DNA from: Candidatus Galloscillospira excrementavium
GTDB lineage: Bacteria > Bacillota > Clostridia > Oscillospirales > Oscillospiraceae
Length of the DNA stretch: 8,323 nucleotides
NCBI GenBank assembly: GCA_018711785.1
Contig: DVHW01000081.1
Span: 1-8,323 of the forward strand
Direction of reading: 5' to 3'
Shown here: one piece after another, positions 1 to 6,180 of the stretch
Numbering within the stretch: the stretch's first letter is position 1
How the letters are laid out: each line of letters opens with the position of its first letter
Made by a program: the position numbers and the translations under genes
The notes under the pieces: model-generated
Database searches by the model: none
Told to the model about the DNA's origin: nothing
The model's input: only the letters and a program-made list of their open reading frames with translations

Positions 1-85
1 GGCGGGGCATTTTCACGTCTATGCGTCAATACGCAGGAAACGCAGCGGAGTTGGGGGCCTCCCTGCAAAAGGAAAAAGCATGAAA

Positions 86-859
86 TCAGATGGGGCCCGG
101 GCGCAGCCCCAGGTCCTGGCAGATACTGTCCCGGCAGGCCAGGAGCTGTCCGGCCAGCTCGGCCACCCGCTGAGGCGTCATCCGGGCCGCGTTGGCCGAG
201 ATGCTCATGGCGGCCACAGCGCGGCCCCGGTAGTCGGGCACAGCGGCGCCCACACAGCGCACGCCCAGCTCGTTCTCCTCGTCGTCCACCGCCCAGCCGT
301 CGGCCCGGGCCCGGGCGAGGTCGGCCAGGAAGGCCGCCTCGTCGGTGATGGTGTGCTCAGTCAGCGGGGTGTGGTCGGACTGCGCCCACACCCGCCGGGC
401 CTCCTCGTCACTCCCCGTGGCCAGCATGGCCTTCCCGGCGGCGGTGACCACCAGGGGCACCTGGAGGCCCACCTTGGAGCGCATCTGCCCCTGGCCGGTG
501 ACGTCGCTCTTGTAGATGTACACCCCCTGGGTCCCCTCGGGGACCATCAGGTGCACGGTCTCTCCCGTGCGCTGGGAGAGCTGGTCCAGGTGGGGCTTGG
601 CCACCGAGAGCACATCCATATCCTCCAGCATGGCGTTGGAGAGCTCCAGGAGCTTATAGGTCAGGCGGTAGCGGCCGCTCTGGCTGTCCTTGACCACATA
701 CCCCATGGCGCCCAGACAGGCCAGGAGCCGGTGGGTGGTGCTCTTGTGGAGCCCCGTCAGCTCGGACAGCTCCACCAGGCCCACCCCCTGGGGGCGGGCG
801 GAGAGCCGCTCCAGCAGCGCGAAGGCGCGCTCCACGCTCTGGACGGATGCCTCGGCCAT
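86..859 (-). CDS. IclR-family transcriptional regulator
   Basis: Predicted 257-residue DNA-binding regulator of the IclR family, the usual length. Residues 1-70 form the winged helix-turn-helix; GLHKSTTHRLLACLGAMGYV at 36-55 is the recognition region. Residues 85-250 form the effector-binding domain, with the conserved DDEENELGVRCVGAAV stretch at 192-207. The frame stays open upstream inside kdgK, but that extension is low-complexity antisense-like sequence. The ATG at 857-859 is chosen because the IclR fold begins there (MAEASVQSVERAF). It follows the kdgK TAA by one base (TAA-G-ATG) without a strong ribosome site, so translation is probably coupled to kdgK. As the last gene of the KDG operon it is likely the local repressor, probably sensing KDG or KDPG as KdgR of enterobacteria does. 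The ligand is inference. No convincing terminator follows in the 85 bases left, so the operon may continue beyond the window. Confidence 0.93.
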   Translation of the reverse strand: MAEASVQSVERAFALLERLSARPQGVGLVELSELTGLHKSTTHRLLACLGAMGYVVKDSQSGRYRLTYKLLELSNAMLEDMDVLSVAKPHLDQLSQRTGETVHLMVPEGTQGVYIYKSDVTGQGQMRSKVGLQVPLVVTAAGKAMLATGSDEEARRVWAQSDHTPLTEHTITDEAAFLADLARARADGWAVDDEENELGVRCVGAAVPDYRGRAVAAMSISANAARMTPQRVAELAGQLLACRDSICQDLGLRPGPI

Positions 860-860
860 C

Positions 861-1889
861 TTACCGCTGGATGCGGCCGGAGCCGTCGCCGCCCGCCAGC
901 TTCTCCACCTCGGCCACGGTGACCATGTTGTAGTCGCCCTCGATGGAGTGCTTGAGCGCGGAGGCCGCCACGGCGAACTCCACCGCCTCCTGGGTGGACT
1001 TGCCGCTGAGGAGGGAGTAGATGAGGCCGCCGCCGAAGCTGTCGCCGCCGCCCACGCGGTCCACGATGTGCAGGTCGTACTTCTTGGAGAAGCAGTACTC
1101 GCCGCTGGCCACGTCGTAGAGCATGGCGCTCCAGCCGTTATCAAAGGCGGAGTGGCTCTCCCGCAGGGTGATGGCCACCTTCTCGAACCCGAACTTGTCG
1201 GCCAGCTGCTTGGCCACGGACTTGTAGCCCTCGTGGTTCAGGGTCCCGGCGGTGATGTCGGTGGCCTCGGCCTCGATGCCGAACACGTCCTTGGCGTCCT
1301 CCTCGTTGGAGATGCACACGTCCACGTACTGGCACAGGTCGGTCATGGCCTCCCGGGCCTGCTGGCGGGTCCACAGCTTGCCCCGGTAGTTCAGGTCGCA
1401 GGAGATCTTGATGCCGCGGGCCTTGGCGGCCTTGCAGGCCTGGCGGCAGGCCTCCACCAGGTTGGGGCCCAGGGCCGGGGTGATGCCGGTGAAGTGGAAC
1501 CACTCCGCGCCCTCGAAGATCTTGTCCCAGTCAAAGTCGCTGGGGTCCGACTCCTGGATGGCCGAGTGGGCCCGGTCGTAGATGCACACGCTGCCCCGCT
1601 GGGAGGCGCCCTTCTCGTTGTAGTAGATGCCCACGCGGTCGCCGCCGCGGACGATCTTGCTGGTGTCCACGCCGTACCGCCGCAGGGAGTTGACCGCCGC
1701 CTGGCCGATGGCGTGGGCGGGGAGCTTGGTGACATAGGCCGTGTCCACCCCGTAGTTGGCTAGGGAGACCGCCACGTTGGCCTCCCCGCCGCCGAAGGTG
1801 AACTCCAGGTGGTCGGCCTGGACAAAGCGCTCGTAGTTATAGGGCTGCAGGCGGACCATCAGTTCGCCGAAGGTGATGACTTTCGCCAT
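861..1889 (-). CDS. kdgK: 2-keto-3-deoxygluconate kinase (PfkB family)
   Basis: 342-residue PfkB-type sugar kinase, predicted to phosphorylate 2-keto-3-deoxygluconate with ATP to give KDPG in the cytoplasm. The first PfkB signature is at residues 33-45 (GGGEANVAVSLAN). The second is at 276-288 (VDRVGGGDSFGGG), with D283 as the expected catalytic base. The usual DTVGAGD appears here as DRVGGGD. The length fits KdgK, and the adjacent KDPG aldolase makes KDG the most likely substrate. Without that context, 2-keto-3-deoxygalactonate or fructokinase-like activity would remain possible. The start is supported by AGGAGG at 1897-1902, 7 bases before the ATG. The gene lies 71 bp after the aldolase with no terminator or obvious promoter between them, and its stop is one base from the iclR start, so the three genes form one operon. 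Confidence 0.93.
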   Translation of the reverse strand: MAKVITFGELMVRLQPYNYERFVQADHLEFTFGGGEANVAVSLANYGVDTAYVTKLPAHAIGQAAVNSLRRYGVDTSKIVRGGDRVGIYYNEKGASQRGSVCIYDRAHSAIQESDPSDFDWDKIFEGAEWFHFTGITPALGPNLVEACRQACKAAKARGIKISCDLNYRGKLWTRQQAREAMTDLCQYVDVCISNEEDAKDVFGIEAEATDITAGTLNHEGYKSVAKQLADKFGFEKVAITLRESHSAFDNGWSAMLYDVASGEYCFSKKYDLHIVDRVGGGDSFGGGLIYSLLSGKSTQEAVEFAVAASALKHSIEGDYNMVTVAEVEKLAGGDGSGRIQR

Positions 1890-1960
1890 GATCGTTCCTC
1901 CTCAAATCTGTCCGTTGGTTTCTTCTGTCGGGTTCTTGTACTTCTATAAAGGGCCGGGAG

Positions 1961-2923
1961 TTACTTCTGCACCAGGTGGACAGCGAATCCGCCCACCTCG
2001 CCGTCCAGATAGATGGCCTTGGTCTTGCCCTTGCCGTCGGTCTTGCGGGTGGACTCGTTGAAGGTCACGCCCTGGAGGCCCAGGTGGTACATGGCCCGGT
2101 CCACGCTGTTGGTGCCGATGGCGATGTGGCCGTACTTGCCCAGGTAGGGGCTCTTCATGCACTCCACCGCGCTGCCGGCAAAAACAGAGGAGTTGCCCGG
2201 CTTATACTCCAGGCCGAACAGGGCGCAGAAGGTCTTGGCAGTCTTTTCGGCCTCGGCCTCGTCGGCGCAGTTGATGCCCACGTGCTTCAGCTCAAAGCCC
2301 AGCATGGTCTGGACCGCCTCCCGGCAGATGCGGGTAATCTCGTCCCACCGCTCGCCCTCGATCAAGTCCTTCTTCACCATCCAGGTGCCGCCGCAGGCCA
2401 CGATCTTGTCAAAGCTCAGGTAGTCCATCAGGTTCTTGGTGTTCACCCCGCCGGTAGGCATCCAGCGCAGGGTGGTATAGGGGCCGGCCAGGGCCTTCAG
2501 CTTGGCCACGCCGCCGTTCTGCTCCGCGGGGAAGAACTTCACCACGTCCAGCCCCATGCTCATGGCCTGCTCCATCTCGCCGGGGGTGGCGGTGCCGGGC
2601 ATCATGGGCACGCCCTTGTCGATGACATAGCGGGTGACTGCGGGGTTGAAGCCCGGGCTGACGATGAACTGAGCCCCGGCGGCGATGGCCCGGTCGGCCT
2701 GGTCGGTGGTGAGCACCGTGCCGGCGCCCACCAGCATGTCGGGCACCTCCGTGGCGATGCGGCGGATGGCCTCCTCGCCGGCGGCGGTGCGGAAGGTGAC
2801 CTCAGCGGCGGGCAGTCCGCCGGCCACCAGCGCCTTGGCCAGGGGTACCGCCTTCTCCGCGTCGTCGATGGCGATGACGGGGACAATGCCGATGCGGGAG
2901 AACTGCTCAATAACCGTATTCAT
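1961..2923 (-). CDS. eda: KDPG/KHG aldolase fused to a C-terminal VOC (glyoxalase-like) domain
   Basis: 320 residues, about 110 longer than a standard Eda. Residues 1-207 are a class I KDPG/4-hydroxy-2-oxoglutarate aldolase, which splits KDPG into pyruvate and glyceraldehyde-3-phosphate. E41 and R45 (AEVTFRT) and the Schiff-base lysine K129 (VVKFFPAE) match the known active site, and the PGTATPGE turn at 109-116 is also present. Residues 209-320 form a second domain that looks like VOC/glyoxalase: HVGIN at 214-218, GHIAIGT at 265-271 and FAVHLV at the end. H214, E254, H266 and H316 could serve as metal ligands, which is inference. The domain's role is unknown; it could process a related 2-oxo acid or be structural. 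AAGGAG at 2935-2940 lies 11 bases before the ATG. This is the first gene of the kdgK-iclR operon, preceded by a promoter and a palindromic operator candidate. Confidence 0.92.
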   Translation of the reverse strand: MNTVIEQFSRIGIVPVIAIDDAEKAVPLAKALVAGGLPAAEVTFRTAAGEEAIRRIATEVPDMLVGAGTVLTTDQADRAIAAGAQFIVSPGFNPAVTRYVIDKGVPMMPGTATPGEMEQAMSMGLDVVKFFPAEQNGGVAKLKALAGPYTTLRWMPTGGVNTKNLMDYLSFDKIVACGGTWMVKKDLIEGERWDEITRICREAVQTMLGFELKHVGINCADEAEAEKTAKTFCALFGLEYKPGNSSVFAGSAVECMKSPYLGKYGHIAIGTNSVDRAMYHLGLQGVTFNESTRKTDGKGKTKAIYLDGEVGGFAVHLVQK

Positions 2924-2942
2924 GGCTCCATCTTCTCCTTTT

Positions 2943-2959
2943 GTTTCATATTATGAAAC
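2943..2959. promoter_or_regulatory. Candidate operator of the KDG operon, perfect 17-bp palindrome
   Basis: GTTTCATA-T-TATGAAAC is a perfect inverted repeat with 8-base arms. It lies about 23-39 bases past the expected transcription start of the aldolase gene and just upstream of its ribosome site. IclR-family proteins bind pseudo-palindromes of this size, often with TTTC/GAAA arms. A site here would block transcription, so binding by the operon's own IclR protein is the simplest reading. That assignment is inference. Confidence 0.65.
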
Positions 2960-2962
2960 TAT

Positions 2963-2979
2963 ATCTTGTTTTGTGAAAC
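2963..2979. promoter_or_regulatory. Possible second, degenerate operator half-site
   Basis: GTGAAACTCTA at 2973-2983 repeats the right arm and flank of the palindrome next to it (ATGAAACTATA) exactly 20 bases away, close to two helical turns. The left arm is poorly kept (about 11 of 17 positions match overall). It sits at or just after the expected transcription start and could support cooperative binding. Confidence 0.35.
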
Positions 2980-2988
2980 TCTACCCCC

Positions 2989-3016
2989 ATTATATCGAAA
3001 TCTGCCAGGCCGTCAA
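2989..3016 (-). promoter_or_regulatory. Promoter of the eda-kdgK-iclR operon
   Basis: On the minus strand there is TTGACG (3011-3016), a 16-base spacer and a consensus TATAAT (2989-2994), a strong sigma-A type promoter. Transcription should start near 2982, leaving a leader of about 58 bases that contains the palindromic operator and the ribosome site. Confidence 0.75.
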
Positions 3017-3064
3017 GAGAAATTTCTCCACTGATATATAAAATTTTTTCGCCTGGATTTGGCG

Positions 3065-3103
3065 AAAACAGAGAGGGCGGGACCTTCGTCCCGCCCTCTC
3101 TGT
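3065..3103 (-). terminator. Rho-independent terminator after the SSB-like gene
   Basis: A perfect 16-bp stem (ACAGAGAGGGCGGGAC at 3068-3083 with its complement at 3088-3103) closes a 4-base loop and begins two bases after the stop codon. On the minus strand it ends in TTTT. A second hairpin follows directly (TTTTCGCC/GGCGAAAA, 3046-3053 with 3061-3068, 7-base loop) and is itself followed by AATTTT. The pair should separate this gene from the KDG operon downstream. Confidence 0.85.
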
Positions 3104-3105
3104 AT

Positions 3106-3774
3106 TTACTCGCTCTTCTGCCGGGCCCAGCGAGGGGAAAAAGCCGCCTCCGCCCGCTCCTCCTCCGGCTCAATCAGCCGCATCACCGACACCTCGAAGG
3201 CGGTGCGCTCCTGGCTCTCCCCCTCCACCAGCTTGGTGTAGACCCGGCTCTGGAGCCGCCCGGCCAGCCGCAGGCCGTCCCCCACGGACCGCGCGCCGCA
3301 CGCCTCGGCCAGGGCGCCCCAGGCAATGCAGGGCAGGTAGTCCGCCCGGCCGTACCGCCGGTTCACCGCCAGCATCAGATCACAGATCTCCCGGCCCAGG
3401 GGGGTACGGCGGAGGATGGGGGGCTTGCACAGCACCCCCGCCAGATGCAGCTCGTTGCAGTGCTCCCCCTCTCCCGGGGCGAGCCGGCGGGCGTAGAGGG
3501 TGATGACCAGGCGGCTGCCCCGGCCGCTTTTATTGTTGAAGGAGCGGACCTCCCCCTCCACCTCCAGCTCCTCTCCGGGGCGCACCGGGCACCGCGCCAG
3601 CAGGGGCTCCGCCGCGATGATATTGAGCCGGTCCTCCCGCCCGGAGAGCCGGCGCACCGCCAGGGGGAAGGTCCAGTAGCGCACGCCGTGGTTTTCATGG
3701 GAGACTTCCGGCGTCCCCGCCGCCGTCCCCCGCAGCAGCGCCCGGTTCTCACTCCACTCCATCTGCATATCCAT
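3106..3774 (-). CDS. Tandem OB-fold single-stranded DNA-binding-like protein
   Basis: About 222 residues with two SSB-like OB folds, at roughly 9-98 and 106-203. The second is closest to canonical SSB: TPLGREICDLMLAVNR at 124-139, DYLPCIAWG at 145-153, then GRLQSR at 172-177. The first has matching strands (NRALLRG, FPLAVRRLSG, SFNNKSG). The acidic, glycine-rich C-terminal tail of housekeeping SSB is absent; the protein ends in RQKSE. It probably binds single-stranded DNA or RNA, and its physiological role is not known to me. Several starts are possible: GTG at 3780, ATG at 3774, 3768 or 3762. The ATG at 3774 is preferred because a weak GGGAG lies 5 bases upstream. No clear promoter was found in the 131 bp upstream, so co-transcription with the flavodoxin-like gene is possible. 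A strong terminator follows. Confidence 0.82.
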   Translation of the reverse strand: MDMQMEWSENRALLRGTAAGTPEVSHENHGVRYWTFPLAVRRLSGREDRLNIIAAEPLLARCPVRPGEELEVEGEVRSFNNKSGRGSRLVITLYARRLAPGEGEHCNELHLAGVLCKPPILRRTPLGREICDLMLAVNRRYGRADYLPCIAWGALAEACGARSVGDGLRLAGRLQSRVYTKLVEGESQERTAFEVSVMRLIEPEEERAEAAFSPRWARQKSE

Positions 3775-3905
3775 ACACACTCCCGCGTTTCTCAGGTGGG
3801 GTCACTGGAGCATGTATATGCGGGACGTCCCCCCGCTATGCCCCGAAGGGCGACGCGGAGGGACGACTTGCCGGCGGAGCCTCTCTGTCTCCGGCCGGGA
3901 TGGGG

Positions 3906-4436
3906 TCAGGCCAGCGCCTGCCGGGCAAAATCCAGCAGGCGGCCGGTCTCGGTGCTCTTCACCTTGATGGCACTCACCTGGTTCCCCGGGGGGACCAGCG
4001 CCTCCAGCGCGGTGAGCTCCGGCTGCTCCTTCAGCAGCCCCGTCACGTACAGGAGCACCGGTTTTCCGGTAAAACGGCTCCCCGCCAGATAATCCCGCAG
4101 GGGCTTGGCTGTCTCGCCGATGTAGACCGGGGAGGAAAAGACCAGCAGGTCGTACTCCGCCGGGTCGTAGTCCAGCTGCGGGGAGGGGTAGTTCACCGTG
4201 ACCGCGTAGCCCATGCCGGCCAGAAATCCGGCCAGCGCCTGGGCCTGGGCGGCGTTGTGCCCCCCGTTGGAGGGCTGGTAGAGAAAGAGGGCCCGCCGGG
4301 GGCCCGCCCCGCACAGCTGCTCCTCCGGCTTCCGCCAGCCGTCCCGGCGGCCCGCTGTCAGCTTGAAAAATACCATCATGACCACGGCCGCCGCCACCAG
4401 CAGCCCCGCGATCCCCGCCGCGATATACCAGCCCAA
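3906..4436 (-). CDS. Membrane-anchored flavodoxin-like protein (TTG start)
   Basis: 176 residues when started at TTG. Residues 3-25 are one hydrophobic helix (GWYIAAGIAGLL...VVMMVFF), followed by basic residues (KLTAGRRDGWRK), so the soluble domain should face the cytoplasm. Residues 48-176 look like flavodoxin: strand RALFLYQ, a phosphate-loop position reading QPSNGGHNA (54-62), then YDLLVFSSPVYIG at 95-107 and alternating helices and strands to the end. The loop differs from the usual T/S-x-T-G-x-T, so FMN binding is uncertain. Predicted role: membrane-associated electron carrier or flavin-linked oxidoreductase; the partner is unknown. The frame stays open back to 4688, but that extension overlaps the lysozyme gene and its terminator and would include this gene's own promoter. 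AGGGAGG at 4445-4451 sits 8 bases before the TTG and decides the start. Confidence 0.72.
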   Translation of the reverse strand: MGWYIAAGIAGLLVAAAVVMMVFFKLTAGRRDGWRKPEEQLCGAGPRRALFLYQPSNGGHNAAQAQALAGFLAGMGYAVTVNYPSPQLDYDPAEYDLLVFSSPVYIGETAKPLRDYLAGSRFTGKPVLLYVTGLLKEQPELTALEALVPPGNQVSAIKVKSTETGRLLDFARQALA

Positions 4437-4444
4437 ATCCAGCG

Positions 4445-4451
4445 CCTCCCT
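4445..4451 (-). promoter_or_regulatory. Ribosome binding site that sets a TTG start
   Basis: AGGGAGG on the minus strand lies 8 bases before TTG (4434-4436). There is no ATG or GTG at a suitable distance. A CTG is only 2 bases away, and the next ATG codons fall inside the membrane helix. The TTG is therefore the best start for the flavodoxin-like gene. Confidence 0.7.
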
Positions 4452-4470
4452 CTGTTGTGGTTCTTCTGGT

Positions 4471-4499
4471 ATTGTAGCATACCCGCTTCCCCCAGTCCT
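4471..4499 (-). promoter_or_regulatory. Extended -10 promoter of the flavodoxin-like gene
   Basis: The minus strand reads TGC-TACAAT (extended -10; hexamer at 4471-4476). A weak -35, AGGACT (4494-4499), lies 17 bases upstream. Transcription should begin near 4464, about 28 bases before the TTG start. It lies between the lysozyme terminator and the ribosome site, which fits an independent transcript. Confidence 0.55.
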
Positions 4500-4548
4500 T
4501 AAAATCCGATAAAAAAAGGGTAACAATTCTCCTCCGCCGAACGGGCGG

Positions 4549-4582
4549 AAAAAGGGCGGCGGCCCCAGCGGCCGCCGCCCTT
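4549..4582 (-). terminator. Rho-independent terminator after the GH25 lysozyme gene
   Basis: A 13-bp perfect stem (AAGGGCGGCGGCC at 4552-4564 with its complement at 4570-4582) closes a 5-base loop and leads on the minus strand into a run of five T (4553-4549). It starts 27 bases after the lysozyme stop. A smaller hairpin (CCGCC/GGCGG, 4534-4548) and a run of seven T (4511-4517) follow. Confidence 0.85.
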
Positions 4583-4609
4583 CGTGTTCTATTAAAGGAA
4601 GGTATGTAG

Positions 4610-6109
4610 TCACCAGTCGGTCAGGCAGATGTTCAGGTCCACCCGGCCCTCGATGCCGTCCACCTGCCCGTTGCTGCTGTACTGCCACATCTGGTAGTAG
4701 TAGGGGAAGCTGCTGGGGGCCCAGCCCGTGGTGTAGTGGGCCAGCCAGAAGGGGTAGTCGGTCAGCTGGGACAGGTCCAGGTCCTCACCGATCTTGTTCG
4801 GGCTGCCGTAGGTCATGGGGGTATACCCCGCCGCCTCCACCACCTCGCAGAAGGCACGGGCGCAGGCGGTGATGGTGGCCATGTCCACATCCCGGGTGCG
4901 GGAGAGGCTGGAGTCCACCCGCTCCCAGTCAAAGACCACCGGGTAGGTGATGTCGTAGTCCTGGATCCAGGAGATGGTCCACAGCGCCTCCTCCACAGCC
5001 TCCTGCTCGGTCACCGCCTGGGAGAAGAAGTAGACGCCCACCTGGATGCCGTTGGCCAGCGCGCCCTCGATATTGGCCAGGAAGGTGCTGTCCTGGTAGA
5101 TGCCCCCCTGGGTGTAGCCCCGGTAGCCGGCCCGGATGATGGCAAACTCCACCCCGGCCGCGGCCACCCGCTCCCAGTCGATGTCGTACTGGTAGGCCGA
5201 GACATCGATGCCCACGTGGCTGGCCGCATTCCCGCCGGTGTAGGTCAGGAAGCCGTCCACCACCGCAAAGGCGGTCCGGTCATACTCGTTGAGGGGGACG
5301 CTCTCCCAGCCCGGCCGGATGGGGGAGGTGGTCCCGCCGCCCGGCGCTTCGCTCCCGCCGGGGTCGTCCGGATCGGTCTCCGCGCCCGGCTCCTCCGGCA
5401 GTTCCGGGCTCTCAGGCTCAGACGGGAGCTCCGGCTCTTCCGGTTCCTCCGGCTCCTCCGGCTCTTCCGGCGACTCCAGCAGGGGCGCCAGGCGCATCAG
5501 CATGGCCGCCGCCTCGCTGCGCCGGGTCTGGCCCGCCGGGTCAAAGACCCCGCCGTCCTTTCCGGTGAGGATCCCCTGGCTGTAGGCCCAGTTCACCGCG
5601 TCCACCGCCCACTCGGAGATAGTCTCGGCGTCCTCAAAGGGGATCTCCGCCCCCTCGCTCTCCGGCTGCTCCAGGTAGCGCCAGAACAAAACCGCCATCT
5701 GCTCCCGGGTGATGGGCCGCTCCGGGCCCACCACACCGCCGCCGTAGCCCCCCAGCAGGCCCTGCTCCACCGCCCAGGACACCGACGAGGCGTACCACGC
5801 CTCGCTGCCCAGGTCGGAGAACCCCTCCTGGAAGGCGGTCTCCGGCCGGCCGGCCAGGTTGTAGAGGATCTCCGCCGCCATGGCCCGGTTCAGGGTGGCC
5901 TCCGGGGCGAAGGTGGTGGCCGTGGTGCCCGACATGAGCCCGCTCGCCTGGCAGTAGAGCACCGCCTCCGCGTACCACGCGTCCTCCGCCACGTCGGCAA
6001 AGCCGCTCGTCCCCTCCGCCGCCCGCACGGCCAGGGTCTGGGGCAGCAGCAGCGCCGCCGCCAGCGCCGCCGCCGTCAGTTTTTGTCCGATTCTGTGTCT
6101 GTCTGCCAC
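4610..6109 (-). CDS. Secreted GH25 lysozyme with three SLH domains
   Basis: 499 residues from a GTG start. Residues 1-31 are a signal peptide (basic start, LTAAALAAALLLPQTLAV core, cleavage near VRA-A). Three S-layer-homology domains follow at about 37-88, 97-149 and 158-211, beginning FADVAEDAWY, FSDLGSEAWY and FEDAETISEW. A Pro/Glu/Ser-rich linker spans about 212-269. The GH25 catalytic domain covers 298-499: GIDVSAYQ (D302), VVFDWERVD (D394, E396) and a final GRVDLN (D491). The SLH domains should hold the enzyme in the cell wall, where it would cut the MurNAc-GlcNAc glycan during wall remodelling or against other cells. The frame is open to 6262, but GTG at 6109 is chosen because AAGGA lies 5 bases upstream and the signal peptide starts there. 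It has its own promoter and terminator, so it is probably monocistronic. Confidence 0.93.
   Translation of the reverse strand: MADRHRIGQKLTAAALAAALLLPQTLAVRAAEGTSGFADVAEDAWYAEAVLYCQASGLMSGTTATTFAPEATLNRAMAAEILYNLAGRPETAFQEGFSDLGSEAWYASSVSWAVEQGLLGGYGGGVVGPERPITREQMAVLFWRYLEQPESEGAEIPFEDAETISEWAVDAVNWAYSQGILTGKDGGVFDPAGQTRRSEAAAMLMRLAPLLESPEEPEEPEEPEEPELPSEPESPELPEEPGAETDPDDPGGSEAPGGGTTSPIRPGWESVPLNEYDRTAFAVVDGFLTYTGGNAASHVGIDVSAYQYDIDWERVAAAGVEFAIIRAGYRGYTQGGIYQDSTFLANIEGALANGIQVGVYFFSQAVTEQEAVEEALWTISWIQDYDITYPVVFDWERVDSSLSRTRDVDMATITACARAFCEVVEAAGYTPMTYGSPNKIGEDLDLSQLTDYPFWLAHYTTGWAPSSFPYYYQMWQYSSNGQVDGIEGRVDLNICLTDW
5431..5475. repeat. 9-bp tandem repeat in the SLH-GH25 linker
   Basis: Four full 9-base units of the pattern CCGGCTCYT (with small changes) start at 5431, 5440, 5449 and 5458, and a partial fifth starts at 5467. 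On the coding strand they encode repeated Glu-Glu-Pro. The unit is a multiple of three, so gain or loss of copies would change linker length without a frameshift. Confidence 0.8.
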
Positions 6110-6149
6110 GGTTTTCCTTTCTCCCTCTGTGGTCTGCCTCCATGCGATA

Positions 6150-6165
6150 CGGCAGAGTCCTGCCG
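6150..6165 (-). other. Small hairpin in the lysozyme 5' leader
   Basis: CGGCAG-AGTC-CTGCCG forms a perfect 6-bp stem with a 4-base loop. It lies about 10 bases after the expected lysozyme transcription start and could protect the 5' end of the mRNA. It matches no riboswitch I recognise. Confidence 0.4.
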
Positions 6166-6180
6166 AATACAGGCGAATGC

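Noticed and set aside
22..35. TGCGT-CAAT-ACGCA hairpin
   Set aside because: The stem has only 5 bp and no T run follows on either strand; it is probably chance.
72..111. GC hairpin (91-111) and A/T run (73-77) around the IclR stop as a terminator
   Set aside because: The 6-bp stem is separated from the T run by more than 10 bases and includes coding sequence, so it is not a normal intrinsic terminator.
860..1144. N-terminal extension of the IclR gene inside kdgK
   Set aside because: The 95 added residues are Ser/Thr/Pro/Arg-rich shadow of kdgK; the IclR fold begins at the ATG at 857-859.
1976..2956. 326-codon open frame on the plus strand opposite the aldolase
   Set aside because: It is an antisense shadow of a gene with a complete aldolase active site, and it runs through the operator region.
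3871..3898. Imperfect GC-rich hairpin after the flavodoxin-like gene
   Set aside because: The stem (CCGGCGGAG with CTCCGGCCGG) needs a bulge and has no T run, so termination here is not supported.
3775..3905. Promoter for the SSB-like gene (TATACA at 3813-3818) and the GGGACGTCCC palindrome at 3822-3831
   Set aside because: No -35 lies at a suitable distance, and the short GC palindrome is weak evidence in such GC-rich DNA. Nothing firm was found in this gap.
4437..4688. N-terminal extension of the flavodoxin-like protein to an upstream ATG
   Set aside because: It would overlap the end of the lysozyme gene and cross its terminator and the flavodoxin gene's own promoter. The AGGGAGG-TTG start explains the gene better.
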